Shown here piece by piece: positions 42,198-50,552 of a DNA stretch of 64,000 nt. The first letter of the stretch is position 1. Every line of letters begins with the position of its first letter. The notes beneath the pieces were generated by a model, which searched no databases, was not told the DNA's origin, and saw nothing but the letters and a program-made list of their open reading frames with translations. Both the position numbers and the translations under genes were made by a program. The DNA is from Acetobacteraceae bacterium H6797 (GTDB lineage Bacteria; Pseudomonadota; Alphaproteobacteria; Acetobacterales; Acetobacteraceae), in the NCBI GenBank assembly GCA_015223225.1, contig JADFCQ010000006.1:372001-436000 (forward strand), in the 5' to 3' direction.

Positions 42198-43093
42198 GCA
42201 CCACCGCTTTCAAGGGCCCCACGGGCGTCTTCTCCGCGTCGCTGACGCCGATCAATGAAGACCTCTCGCCCGACCTTCCCCGCTTCGTCGAACATGCCAA
42301 GTGGCTGATCAGCGAAGGCTGCGACGGCGTCGCGATGCTCGGCACGACGGGCGAGGCGAATTCCTTCTCGGTCGGCGAGCGCAAGGCGATGGTCGAGGCG
42401 ATGGTGGAAGGCGGCGTCGCGCCGTCCAAGCTGCTGCCGGGCACCGGCGTCGCCTCGCTGATGGAATCGGTCGAGCTGACGAAACACGCCCTTTCCTGCG
42501 GCGTGGAGAACGTCGTCCTGCTGCCACCCTTCTACTACAAGAGCGTCACCGATGAGGGTGTCTTCGCCGCCTATAGCGAGATCATCGACCGTGTCGGCGA
42601 TTCCAGGCTGAAGGTCGTGCTCTATCACATCCCGCAGATGTCGGCCGTCCCCATCTCGCATGACGTGATCGAGAAGCTGATCGCCCGCTATCCGACGACC
42701 GTGGTCGGCATCAAGGATTCCGCCGGCGACATCAAGAACATGGAAGCGATGGTCAAGCGCTTCCCCGGCTTCTCGGTGCTCGCCGGCGCCGATCCCGTGA
42801 TGCTCCCCCTGCGCCGCATGGGTGGTGCCGGCTGCATCACCGCGACCTCGAATCTCGTCGCGCGCGATCTTGCTTTCGTCTTCGCTCACGCGCTGGACGA
42901 GTCCAAGGCAGCCGAGGTGGATGCCGCCCAGGCGCGTATCGTGGCTGCCCGCAATAAGGCCTCGAAATTCGCGCAGATGGCATCTCTCAAGGCGATGACC
43001 GCCAAGCGCACCGGCTATCAGGGCTGGATGCGTCTGCGCCCCCCGCTGGTGTCGCTCACCAGCGCCGAGGCCGCGGAACTGCTCGCGGACTGA
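42194..43093 (+). CDS. DHDPS / N-acetylneuraminate lyase / KDG aldolase family protein
   Basis: A 299-residue class I aldolase. Schiff-base Lys174 lies in VVGIKDSAGD, the catalytic Tyr144 in VVLYHIPQ, and the substrate loop is GTTGEA (50-55). YHIP rather than YNVP, and the lack of nearby lysine-biosynthesis genes, point to a catabolic aldolase or dehydratase acting on a 2-keto-3-deoxy acid, not to diaminopimelate synthesis. ATG at 42194 overlaps the BNR gene stop (ATGA). It is the last gene before a terminator. With the SDR, Fe-dehydrogenase and BNR protein it likely yields pyruvate plus an aldehyde. Confidence 0.9.
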   Translation: MSTTAFKGPTGVFSASLTPINEDLSPDLPRFVEHAKWLISEGCDGVAMLGTTGEANSFSVGERKAMVEAMVEGGVAPSKLLPGTGVASLMESVELTKHALSCGVENVVLLPPFYYKSVTDEGVFAAYSEIIDRVGDSRLKVVLYHIPQMSAVPISHDVIEKLIARYPTTVVGIKDSAGDIKNMEAMVKRFPGFSVLAGADPVMLPLRRMGGAGCITATSNLVARDLAFVFAHALDESKAAEVDAAQARIVAARNKASKFAQMASLKAMTAKRTGYQGWMRLRPPLVSLTSAEAAELLAD

Positions 43094-43109
43094 GCGGCTT
43101 CCATCGTGT

Positions 43110-43158
43110 GAAACGCCTCGAAAGGCCGGTGCTGAAAAGCGCCGGCCTTTCTCGTTTC
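43110..43158 (+). terminator. Rho-independent-like terminator after the aldolase gene
   Basis: AAAGGCCGG (43121-43129) pairs with CCGGCCTTT (43142-43150), with GC-rich additions on the loop side and an outer GAAAC/GTTTC pair. The following bases TTTCTCGTTTC are only moderately T-rich. It closes the SDR-to-aldolase transcript and isolates the Bug receptor gene, which has its own operator. Confidence 0.7.
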
Positions 43159-43402
43159 AGAGCGGCTCTTCATTGACTCGATTAAGCATCATATGAGATT
43201 ATATCTGCAATCTCCCGGACAAAAGTTCGCATAGCGAACATGGCGAGGAGAGAATTGATGTGAGGAAGTTGAAGTTCCAGGAATGCCCGTCCTGGCGTGC
43301 CGCGATGCGGTTCGGCAAGGGCCGCTTTGTCTTCCTCCATCCTGCGTGATTGGCGCATCGACCGGCGCGACGAAGACCGTGCGGTCACAGGAGGAATACA
43401 CC
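43159..43402. promoter_or_regulatory. Promoter region of the Bug receptor gene
   Basis: About 240 bases (309 from aldolase stop to GTG) carry no credible gene. They contain the third IclR operator at 43225-43239, an AT-rich stretch just before it (43172-43210) that likely holds the promoter, and AGGAGGAA just before the GTG at 43403. A long 5' leader of about 160 bases between operator and start has no clear structure. Confidence 0.6.
43225..43239. promoter_or_regulatory. IclR-type operator 3
   Basis: GTTCG-CATAG-CGAAC flanked by AA and A, the third copy of the 18-base element seen at 38111 and 38934. It lies 163 bases before the Bug receptor start and past the terminator, so it links receptor synthesis to the enzyme operon through the same IclR protein. 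Confidence 0.8.
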
Positions 43403-44398
43403 GTGCAACGTTTCATTCAGCGCCGTGCCGTTCTGGGCGCCGTGGCGGCCACCGCAGCTTCCGGCCTGCTCAAGGCCCCCTCCGTCTGGGGGCAGGATTC
43501 ATGGCCGCGCGCACGCCCCATCCGCGTGATCTGCCCCTTCGCCCCCGGCGCCGCGACCGATGCCATGGCGCGCCTCGCTGCGCAGAAGATCGGCGAGAAG
43601 CTTGGCGCCAATTGCGTCGTCGAGAACCGTGCCGGTGGCTCCGGCGTGCCGGGCACCATGGCAGTGCTGCAGGCACCGGCGGATGGCTATACCTTCCTGG
43701 CCTCCAGCCTCACGCATACGATGCTGAAATACGTGCTGGCGGGCGTTCCCTTCGACCCCATCACCGATTTCCAGCCCGTTGCCCGCACCGCGCGCGGCCC
43801 GCTCATGATGGTTTCCACGCCCAAGCGGCCTGAGAAGACCATTCAGGAGATCGTCGCCTCCGCCAAGGAGAGCCCGAAGGACTGGACCTTCGCCATCAGT
43901 TCCATGGGCGCGCCGGGCCATCTCGCGACCATCGACTTCAATCGCCGTACGGGCGCCAATATCGAGGGCACCTCCTATCGCGGCACCTCGCCCGCGCTGA
44001 TCGACGTCGCCGCCGGCAATGCGCAGGTGATGATCGACGCAACTTTCGCGCTGCTCAATGCCTCGCGCAGCGGCCAGGTGCGACCCATCGGCATCACGAC
44101 GCGCGAGCGCTCCCCGCTGGCGCCGGAAGTGCCGACGATGATCGAGCAGGGCCTGGCCGATTTCGAATTCTACTCGTGGTATGGCGTCTGGGCGCCCAAG
44201 GGCACCCCGATGGATATCTGCGAGAAGGTCAACAAGGCGCTGACGGAATCGCTGCGCGACGCGGATTCGGTCGAGCGGCTGAAGTCGCTCGTCGTGGAGC
44301 CGAACTACCAGACCATCCCGGAGATGTCGGCCTTCATCGAGCAGGAGCAGAGGCGCAACGTGGAACTGCTCCGCGTCGCGAACTTCAAGCCCGAATAA
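43403..44398 (+). CDS. Bug/TctC-family periplasmic substrate-binding protein of the IclR regulon
   Basis: A 331-residue tripartite-tricarboxylate receptor. Signal peptide with twin Arg (QRRAVLGAVAATAASGLLKAPSVWG), then WPRARPIRVICPFAPGAATDAMARL, CVVENRAGGSGVPG and PADGYTFL, all Bug hallmarks; Asp in ATDAM contacts the ligand carboxylate. GTG at 43403 has a perfect AGGAGG; a longer frame from 43283 covers the promoter region. No TctAB permease is present. The operator upstream says that it belongs with the SDR, Fe-dehydrogenase, BNR and aldolase genes and so probably binds their carboxylate substrate. Confidence 0.92.
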   Translation: MQRFIQRRAVLGAVAATAASGLLKAPSVWGQDSWPRARPIRVICPFAPGAATDAMARLAAQKIGEKLGANCVVENRAGGSGVPGTMAVLQAPADGYTFLASSLTHTMLKYVLAGVPFDPITDFQPVARTARGPLMMVSTPKRPEKTIQEIVASAKESPKDWTFAISSMGAPGHLATIDFNRRTGANIEGTSYRGTSPALIDVAAGNAQVMIDATFALLNASRSGQVRPIGITTRERSPLAPEVPTMIEQGLADFEFYSWYGVWAPKGTPMDICEKVNKALTESLRDADSVERLKSLVVEPNYQTIPEMSAFIEQEQRRNVELLRVANFKPE

Positions 44399-44445
44399 GC
44401 TCAGCGCGTATTGGCGGGCCGGGGCGATACCTCGGCCCAACGCCC

Positions 44446-45300
44446 TCAGCCGAAGCGGTCGGCAAGCTCGTCGTGGAAAGAGAGCCCGACCACGTCAGAG
44501 AAATCCGCGTAGCTCATGCCCTGCACGCCGGCGGGTGTGCCTGAGCCTCGAAGCTCATTCAGCGCGGCTTCGCTCGCCCTCACGGCCGCGAAAAGCGTCG
44601 TTACGGCGTAAAGCACGATGCTGAAGCCCATGGCTTGCAAGTCGCTCGCGGTCAGCCTCGTGGTCTCGTTGCCATCGACGATGGAGACAATCTTCGGCCC
44701 CGGCACATGCTTGGCGACAGCCTCCACCTCGGCAATTTTCTTGATACCATCAACAAAGACCAGATCGACTCCAGCCTCACGATAGAGTTTCGCGCGCCGG
44801 ATAGCCTCTTCCGGCCCCTCCGCGGCAATGGCGTCGGTGCGTCCGATGATGAGCAGGTCATCCTCCCCGCGCGCCTCAACCGCACAGCGAAGCCGCGCCG
44901 CATTCTCCTCGGCCGGGACAAGGCGGATGCCCGCGCGCTGGCCGCAGCGCTTCGGCACAACCTGATCCTCGAGATGAAGTGCCGCGACACCTGCCTGCAC
45001 ATATTCGCGGATGGTCCGATGGATGTTAGAAGGGCCGCCATAGCCCGTGTCGGCATCAGCAATCACGGGAACACGCACCGCCCGGGTTATGTTGCGGGCG
45101 TGTTCGGCCATTTCCGTCTGCGTCAGCAGCCCGATATCCGGCATGCCGAGGCGTGAGGCCGTGGCGCCGAAACCGGTCATATAGACCGCTGGAAACCCCG
45201 CGCGCTCCACCAGCCGCGCCGTGAGCGGATCGGGCGCGCCGGGCGCCATGACGATGCCCTCCCGCATGGCTTGCCGAAGCCTCGAGGTTGCTGTCGTCAT
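44446..45300 (-). CDS. Isocitrate lyase / PEP mutase family protein (second copy)
   Basis: A 284-residue TIM-barrel enzyme. PVIADADTGYGG (78-89) is the metal site, and KRCGQ (117-121) holds Cys119, so lyase or hydrolase chemistry is expected; the His after CG in the first copy is Gln here. The two copies in this window differ widely, so they are not a recent duplication. Its start overlaps by one base (TGATG) the stop of the GH65 phosphorylase, an odd partner. Oxaloacetate decarboxylase, 2,3-dimethylmalate lyase and carboxyvinyl-carboxyphosphonate-type enzymes are the nearest relatives I can name. Substrate unknown. Confidence 0.85.
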   Translation of the reverse strand: MTTATSRLRQAMREGIVMAPGAPDPLTARLVERAGFPAVYMTGFGATASRLGMPDIGLLTQTEMAEHARNITRAVRVPVIADADTGYGGPSNIHRTIREYVQAGVAALHLEDQVVPKRCGQRAGIRLVPAEENAARLRCAVEARGEDDLLIIGRTDAIAAEGPEEAIRRAKLYREAGVDLVFVDGIKKIAEVEAVAKHVPGPKIVSIVDGNETTRLTASDLQAMGFSIVLYAVTTLFAAVRASEAALNELRGSGTPAGVQGMSYADFSDVVGLSFHDELADRFG

Positions 45301-47483
45301 CACGCATTCCCTATCGCGAAAGTTACGCGCTCTGCTTCGCCCATTCTGACTTCCAACGACTGCCCGGCGATCTCGCAGCGCATCGGCGTGCCCTCTTCCA
45401 GCAGAAGTTCCGCCTGCCCGTCGCTAATCGAAACGATCAGCTGCCTACCGTGCCAGGACAGGGCGAAGCGTAGCCCCGTCCATTCTTCCGGCAAGCACGG
45501 CGCCAGTGCGATACCGTCCTCGCGCCAGGAAAGCCCCGCGAAGCCCAGCACGGCAAGTTGCCAGAGCCCGCCTTGCGTCGCGATATGTATCCCACCCGCG
45601 CTTTTCGCGATCTCGGCGCCCAGATCCACCGCCGCCGCCAGCCGGAAATGTTCGAGCGCCTTCTCCACACGCCCCAGCCGCGCCGCGACCAAGCCGTGCA
45701 TCACCCGACTGAGCGAACTGCCATGGGCGCAGCGGAAATCGTAGAAGGCGAAATTCGTCTCGATCTCTTCCTGCGTGAATTCCTCAGGCAGAAGCGCCAG
45801 CAACGCCACCACATCCGCCTGTTTCACGATGCGCGATACAGCCACACGCTCGCGGCCCAGCACGACATCCATCGGCATTCGATGGCCTTCATAGGCAGCG
45901 AGATCGATTTCTTCCAACGCGAAATAGCCAGCAAATTGTTCCAGCAATCCGCTGGACGGATCGCGCCCCGTCACCAACCCCTCGGCCACCTCGGCCCAGG
46001 CCGCTAGCTCTTCGCCGCCAAGCCCCGTCTTCGCGCGAGCATCGGGCCAGGCCTCAGCAAGCTCGATGGCGCGGCGAATATTCCAACGCGCCATCAAATT
46101 GGTGAAGGCATTGTCGTCGATGCCTTCATGATATTCGTCCGGCCCGATGACGCGGCGGATGTGATACCGCCCATCCTCGCCCCGTTCCGCGCGGCTGGCC
46201 CAAAAGCGCGCGGTCTCTAGCATGATCTCGGCGCCTGCCTCGCGCATGAAGGCGTCGTCGCCGGTCACTTTCCAATAGTGCCAGACGGCGTAAGAAACAT
46301 CCGCGCTGATATGCTGCTCCTGCTTGCCGCTCAGCACCTCCACCACACGGCCATCGGGCGCGACCACGCGCTCGGGCGTGGCCTCGAAGCCGGTATCCGT
46401 GGACTCCCAGGCATAGAGCGCGCCCTTGCAGCCGATCGCCGCTGCCTTGGCTCGAGCACCGGGCAGCGTCACATGCCGGTAGAGCAGCAAAGCGCGCGCG
46501 GCTTCGGGCCAGGTCCAGGTATAGAAGGGCAGGAGATAGATCTCCGTGTCCCAGAAGACATGGCCGTGATAGTCGTCGCCCGTGAGCGCGCGGGCGCCGA
46601 TGGAAACGCGCGGATCGTCTTCATCCGCCGTGGCGATGAGATGATGCAGAGCGAAGCGAAGGGCGCCCTGCGCCTCCGCCTCGCCCTCGATCGCCACATC
46701 GGAAGCTTTCCAGCACTCCGCCATGGCACGCTCATGCGCGGCGTATACAGCCGCCAGATCTACCGGCAGCGCGGCAGCTTCACCATCGCGGGCAAAGGTC
46801 AGAACCCGCTCGAATTCCAACACCTGCCCCGGCACGGCCTGCCAGCGCCAGGCACGGCCCAGTGCCCCATGCTCTTCCCCCATGAGCGCAATCCCGTCGA
46901 GGCTCAGCCGCAGGCTGCCCGCAATGGCCAGGTGCTTGCCGCTCGCCGTCTGCCAGACGGCCCGTCCGGGCGCCTCGCTGAGCAGTTCCAGCAGCGGGTC
47001 CAGCCCATCGAAACCCGCTTCGAGCGAAACCTCTCCTAAGAAGCCGATCTCGAAGCGTAGCCTCTGCACCGCAACGGGCTTCTCTGCGCGGGAGACGAAG
47101 CGCAGCCCGGCCATCCTGCACCCTGGCGCCTGCACTTCCTCGCGCAACAGCCCCGCCCGCATATCAAGGGCGATGCCATGCCGCAGCGGCAGCGGCGCGC
47201 CATGTACCAACAGCCGCAGAAAGGGTCGGCCGGCATGCAGCAGCAAAGGCACGTCCTGCCCGATGCCGATATTATCGCCCCTCGGCGTCTCGAAGAGGCC
47301 GGCGACGTAGAAATGCCCCGCCTCCGCCCCCTCGCCACCGAGCGAAGGCCCGGCCCGCCAGCCGAGGAAGCCATTGCCGAGCGCGAAACGCGCGGCGAGC
47401 CCTGGCCATTGGCCCGGCTCCACATCGCGCGCCTCGATCAGCCAATCGGGCGCCGGGTTCAGGCGCGCAGAACTGTCCATCAT
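45300..47483 (-). CDS. Glycoside hydrolase family 65 protein, disaccharide phosphorylase type
   Basis: A 727-residue GH65 enzyme (maltose, trehalose, kojibiose or nigerose phosphorylase group). Layout: N-terminal beta-sandwich (about 1-250), (alpha/alpha)6 barrel (about 290-640), small C-terminal sheet. GHVFWDTEIYLLPF (308-320) binds glucose, KQEQH (387-391) is the conserved pocket, and Glu450 in GPDEYHEG is the general acid. HGSSLS (about residue 590) is the phosphate-binding loop region. It overlaps the beta-phosphoglucomutase gene, which would use the beta-glucose 1-phosphate released; this argues for phosphorolysis with inversion rather than hydrolysis. No signal peptide, so it acts in the cytoplasm. 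Which disaccharide is undecided. Confidence 0.92.
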   Translation of the reverse strand: MMDSSARLNPAPDWLIEARDVEPGQWPGLAARFALGNGFLGWRAGPSLGGEGAEAGHFYVAGLFETPRGDNIGIGQDVPLLLHAGRPFLRLLVHGAPLPLRHGIALDMRAGLLREEVQAPGCRMAGLRFVSRAEKPVAVQRLRFEIGFLGEVSLEAGFDGLDPLLELLSEAPGRAVWQTASGKHLAIAGSLRLSLDGIALMGEEHGALGRAWRWQAVPGQVLEFERVLTFARDGEAAALPVDLAAVYAAHERAMAECWKASDVAIEGEAEAQGALRFALHHLIATADEDDPRVSIGARALTGDDYHGHVFWDTEIYLLPFYTWTWPEAARALLLYRHVTLPGARAKAAAIGCKGALYAWESTDTGFEATPERVVAPDGRVVEVLSGKQEQHISADVSYAVWHYWKVTGDDAFMREAGAEIMLETARFWASRAERGEDGRYHIRRVIGPDEYHEGIDDNAFTNLMARWNIRRAIELAEAWPDARAKTGLGGEELAAWAEVAEGLVTGRDPSSGLLEQFAGYFALEEIDLAAYEGHRMPMDVVLGRERVAVSRIVKQADVVALLALLPEEFTQEEIETNFAFYDFRCAHGSSLSRVMHGLVAARLGRVEKALEHFRLAAAVDLGAEIAKSAGGIHIATQGGLWQLAVLGFAGLSWREDGIALAPCLPEEWTGLRFALSWHGRQLIVSISDGQAELLLEEGTPMRCEIAGQSLEVRMGEAERVTFAIGNA

Positions 47484-48175
47484 GCCGGCCCTTTCACGCG
47501 CAACCGCCCGCCGAGCAGCGCGGGCACATCCACCTCATCGAGGCTTTCCACCACGCGATCCGCCGCGCGGAGCAGGGCGGCATCCTCCAGCCGCGCCACG
47601 CCGAGCGCGGCCATGCCGCCCGCCCGCGCGGCTTCCACCCCCGCCGGCGCATCCTCCACCACGAGGCAGTGCGCGGGTTCCATGCCCAGTGCCTCCGCCG
47701 CCAGCAGGAAGAGATCGGGCGCCGGCTTGCCATGCGCCATCTCACGCCCGCAGAGATCGGCGGCGAAAAGCCCGAGCAGGTCACGCCCATCCGGCAGCAC
47801 CACCGCGCGCAGCATGGCGCTGGCATTCCTGGAAGAGGAGGCAACCGCCATGGGCCAGCCCGCGGCGTCCAGCGCCAGGACCAGCCGCAGCGCATCGGGA
47901 AAGGCCTCTACCCGCCCCTCGGCAATCAGCGCCTCCAGCCGCGCCTGCTTGCGCGCCGCATACTCGCCAGCGCGCTTCGCCGCCTCCGGCACGCCTATCG
48001 CCATGAGCGCCGCCAGCGCGCCATCCTCCCGCGGCTTCCCGGCCACCTCCGCCTGATACATCGCCGTGGTGAAGCGGGCGGGGTCGGCATAACCCGCGAG
48101 CGCCTCCCGCCAGGCGCGCTCATGCGGCGAGGCGAGCAGCACACCGTCAACGTCAAATATCGTGGCTGCCAGCAT
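47480..48175 (-). CDS. pgmB: Beta-phosphoglucomutase (HAD superfamily)
   Basis: A 231-residue HAD phosphatase-fold protein converting beta-glucose 1-phosphate to glucose 6-phosphate. FDVDGVLLAS gives the nucleophile Asp8 and general acid Asp10; ASSSR supplies motif II, GKPAPDLF the Lys of motif III, and VVEDAPAGVEAARAG motif IV. Its stop overlaps the GH65 start (ATGA), the usual pairing of the two enzymes. The start is 25 bases after the last Liv-type ATPase gene, so the sugar genes seem to continue the transporter operon. GGAAGGG lies before the ATG. Confidence 0.9.
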   Translation of the reverse strand: MLAATIFDVDGVLLASPHERAWREALAGYADPARFTTAMYQAEVAGKPREDGALAALMAIGVPEAAKRAGEYAARKQARLEALIAEGRVEAFPDALRLVLALDAAGWPMAVASSSRNASAMLRAVVLPDGRDLLGLFAADLCGREMAHGKPAPDLFLLAAEALGMEPAHCLVVEDAPAGVEAARAGGMAALGVARLEDAALLRAADRVVESLDEVDVPALLGGRLRVKGPA

Positions 48176-48200
48176 CGGCGCCCTTCCCCCCCCGCGGCGA

Positions 48201-48857
48201 TCAGGCCGCCCCGATCTCGCCGCGCTCGATCACGAAAGTATGGTCGACGAGGGACCGCAAGAGGTCCGGGCTGCTTTCGGTGATGAGAATGGCGACATCC
48301 GGCAAGGCCGAGCGCAGCCGCCCTAGCGCTTCGGCGTAGCGCAGCGCCAAGGCCGGGGCGAGGCCCTGGAAAGGCTCGTCTAGCAGCACGGCCCTCGTGC
48401 CCACCATCAGCGCGCGGCCCAGGGCCACCATCTTGCCCTGCCCGCCCGAGAGCCCCGCCGCCTTGCGCGGCGCGAAGTCCCGCAACTCGGGCAGCAGCTC
48501 GTAGACCGCCTCCAGCCTGCGGTTCACCTCGGCCTTCGGCAGACCCAGCACCTGGGCGGGCAGGAGCATGTTCTCGCGCACGGTGAAATTGCCGAAGAGC
48601 TTCCGCTCCTCCGGCGCATAGCCGATACCGAGCCGGGTGCGGTGATGCGCGGGCGCGGCACCGCAGTCCTTGCCGTCGAGCGTTACGCTGCCCTGGCGCA
48701 ACGGCAGCAGGCCCATGAGACTCCGCAGCGTCGTCGTCTTGCCCGCGCCATTGCGCCCGATCAGCGCGACGCGGCCGCCCGGCGGCACCTGGAGCGACAC
48801 GCCGCGCAGTACGGGCGCCCCGGCGATATCCACGGAAACGCCTTCAAGCCGAAGCAT
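48201..48857 (-). CDS. livF: Branched-chain-type ABC transporter ATPase LivF
   Basis: A 218-residue ATPase of the hydrophobic-amino-acid (HAAT) class. Walker A GRNGAGKTT (about 35-43), IGYAPEERKLFGNFTVRENM as in LivF, signature LSGGQGKMVALGRAL, Walker B VLLDEPFQGLAP, and TESSPDL instead of the usual E(Q/D)N loop. It overlaps LivG by 14 bases. It ends slightly early relative to some LivF proteins but all catalytic parts are there. Substrate set by the binding protein upstream. Confidence 0.92.
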   Translation of the reverse strand: MLRLEGVSVDIAGAPVLRGVSLQVPPGGRVALIGRNGAGKTTTLRSLMGLLPLRQGSVTLDGKDCGAAPAHHRTRLGIGYAPEERKLFGNFTVRENMLLPAQVLGLPKAEVNRRLEAVYELLPELRDFAPRKAAGLSGGQGKMVALGRALMVGTRAVLLDEPFQGLAPALALRYAEALGRLRSALPDVAILITESSPDLLRSLVDHTFVIERGEIGAA

Positions 48858-49614
48858 GACTCGCCTCCTTCGGCGCGATGCCGATCACGTCGCGCAGCAC
48901 CTGCGGGTCGTTCAGAATTTGCTGCGGCGGGCCCAGGGCCATGATCCGCCCCTGCCCCCAGACCGCGACGCGATCGGCGAAGCGGGCGACGACTTCCATG
49001 TCATGCTCCACGAAAACCGCCGTTACCTTGGCATCGCGCAGCACGCGCACGAGCGTCTCCACCACCGCCATCTTGTCGGCCGCCGCCACGCCGCTGGTCG
49101 GTTCGTCCATCAGCAGCAGCTGCGGCCGCAGCGCGACGGCCATGGCGATATCGGTGAGCTTGCGCGCGCCCTCGTTCAGGGCGTCACCGCGCCGCTCGGC
49201 CAGGGCCGAAAGCCCGAACCGCGCCAGCACCTCCTCCGCCTCGGCCCGCACCGAGGGCCGAAGCAGCGGCGCGAAAGGCACCCAGATGCCATCGCGGGCG
49301 GCAATGGCCAGGGCGACATTCTCCAGCACCGTATGCTCGGTGAAAAGCTGTGGAAGCTGGAAGCTCCGCGCGATGCCGAGCCCCACGATCTTCCGCGGCG
49401 AGAGGCCCAGCAGCTTCTGGCCGCGATAGGTGATCTCGCCCGCCTGCGGCTTGAGATAGCCGGTCGTCATATTGATGAAGGTCGTCTTGCCCGCGCCATT
49501 GGGGCCGATGATGGCGAGGAACTCGCCCTCCATCACGTCGAGGTCGATGCCATCGGCCGCCTTCACACCGCCGAAGGCGAGTTTCAGCCCCTTGGCCGAG
49601 AGAAGCGCGCTCAT
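48844..49614 (-). CDS. livG: Branched-chain-type ABC transporter ATPase LivG
   Basis: A 256-residue HAAT-class ATPase. Walker A GPNGAGKTT (36-44), FINMTTGYLKPQAGEI, GIARSFQLPQLFTEHTVLENV (the LivG-type R-(T/S)FQ loop), the region where LSGGQ should be is degenerate (NEGARKLTDIAMAVAL), then LLMDEPTSGVAAADK and VFVEHDMEVV. The degenerate signature sits in the usual place and may slow ATP hydrolysis or reflect a branch variant. Overlaps LivM by 4 bases and LivF by 14. Confidence 0.9.
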   Translation of the reverse strand: MSALLSAKGLKLAFGGVKAADGIDLDVMEGEFLAIIGPNGAGKTTFINMTTGYLKPQAGEITYRGQKLLGLSPRKIVGLGIARSFQLPQLFTEHTVLENVALAIAARDGIWVPFAPLLRPSVRAEAEEVLARFGLSALAERRGDALNEGARKLTDIAMAVALRPQLLLMDEPTSGVAAADKMAVVETLVRVLRDAKVTAVFVEHDMEVVARFADRVAVWGQGRIMALGPPQQILNDPQVLRDVIGIAPKEASHASA

Positions 49615-50552
49615 GCCGCCCTCCGCTTCGCCAGAAGGGCCTTGCCCATGCCCCAGAGCCCACCCGGCGCGAAGAGGATGACGAGCAGCAGCACCCCGCC
49701 CAGGATCATCTGCCAGGCACCCGCCACTGTCGCCGCCGCATAGACCCGCGTGAGCTCATAGGCCACCGCGCCAATGAAGGGCCCGAAGACGCTGCCCGCG
49801 CCGCCCAGGATACCGATGAAGATCAGCTCGCCCGAGGCCGTCCAATAGGCCAGGGCCGGCGTCACCAGCCGCGAGGCCATGGAGAGCACCGCGCCGCCGC
49901 AGCCGGCCATCAGCGCCGAGAGCACATAGGCCGAGAGCAGAACCCGCTTGGCCGAGACGCCCATGAATTCGAGCCGCGCCTCCCGCGTCTTGATGCCCGC
50001 CAGGGCCTGGCCCATGGGCGAGGCGAGATAGACCCGCACGAAAGCCCCGAAGCCGAGCGCAAGCACCAGGCCCAGCACCAGCACCGCCCAGCCATAGGCC
50101 TCGCCCTCCAGCGCCATGCCGAAGAAGCGGACGGGCGGCAGGCGGATGCCGTCGGTGCCATGGGTGATCGAGTAGAATTTCTCGAGCAGCGAATAGAAGA
50201 CCATGCTGAGCGCGAGGTTCAGCATGCCGAAGAAAATCTCGCGGTATCGCACCACGAAAAGCCCGACCAGCAGCCCCATGAGCGCAGCGCCGATGCCCGC
50301 CGCCGGCAGCAGCAGCAGCGCCTCCGGCACCAGCGGCGCGAGGAAGGCGACGATATAGGCCGCGAAGGCGAGAAACAGCGCATGGCCGAAGCTCACCTGC
50401 CCCGCGCGGAGCAGCAGCAGGATGCCCAGCACCGCCAGGCCCTTGGCGATGGCGATGGTGAGCACGAAGCGCAGCCAGGGCACCGCCCAGGCCAGCAGCA
50501 GCACGGCGGCGGCGGCGAAGAGCGCCAGCAGGAGTTCCTGTGTCTTGCTCAT
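49611..50552 (-). CDS. livM: Branched-chain-type ABC transporter permease LivM
   Basis: A 313-residue membrane protein with about 8-10 hydrophobic segments. AVLGILLLLRAGQVSFGHALFLAFAAYIVAFL is the LivM signature, GTDGIRLPP the conserved loop, and NSRAAR-like ATPase contact reads IKTREARLEFMGVSAKRVLLSAYVLSALMAG. It overlaps LivH and LivG by 4 bases each. The ligand passes through LivH-LivM as a heterodimer. No truncation. Confidence 0.92.
   Translation of the reverse strand: MSKTQELLLALFAAAAVLLLAWAVPWLRFVLTIAIAKGLAVLGILLLLRAGQVSFGHALFLAFAAYIVAFLAPLVPEALLLLPAAGIGAALMGLLVGLFVVRYREIFFGMLNLALSMVFYSLLEKFYSITHGTDGIRLPPVRFFGMALEGEAYGWAVLVLGLVLALGFGAFVRVYLASPMGQALAGIKTREARLEFMGVSAKRVLLSAYVLSALMAGCGGAVLSMASRLVTPALAYWTASGELIFIGILGGAGSVFGPFIGAVAYELTRVYAAATVAGAWQMILGGVLLLVILFAPGGLWGMGKALLAKRRAA

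Noticed and set aside
42194..43093. Lysine-biosynthesis dihydrodipicolinate synthase (DapA)
   Set aside because: YHIP replaces the usual YNVP context and all neighbours are catabolic; an aldolase/dehydratase of the same family fits better.
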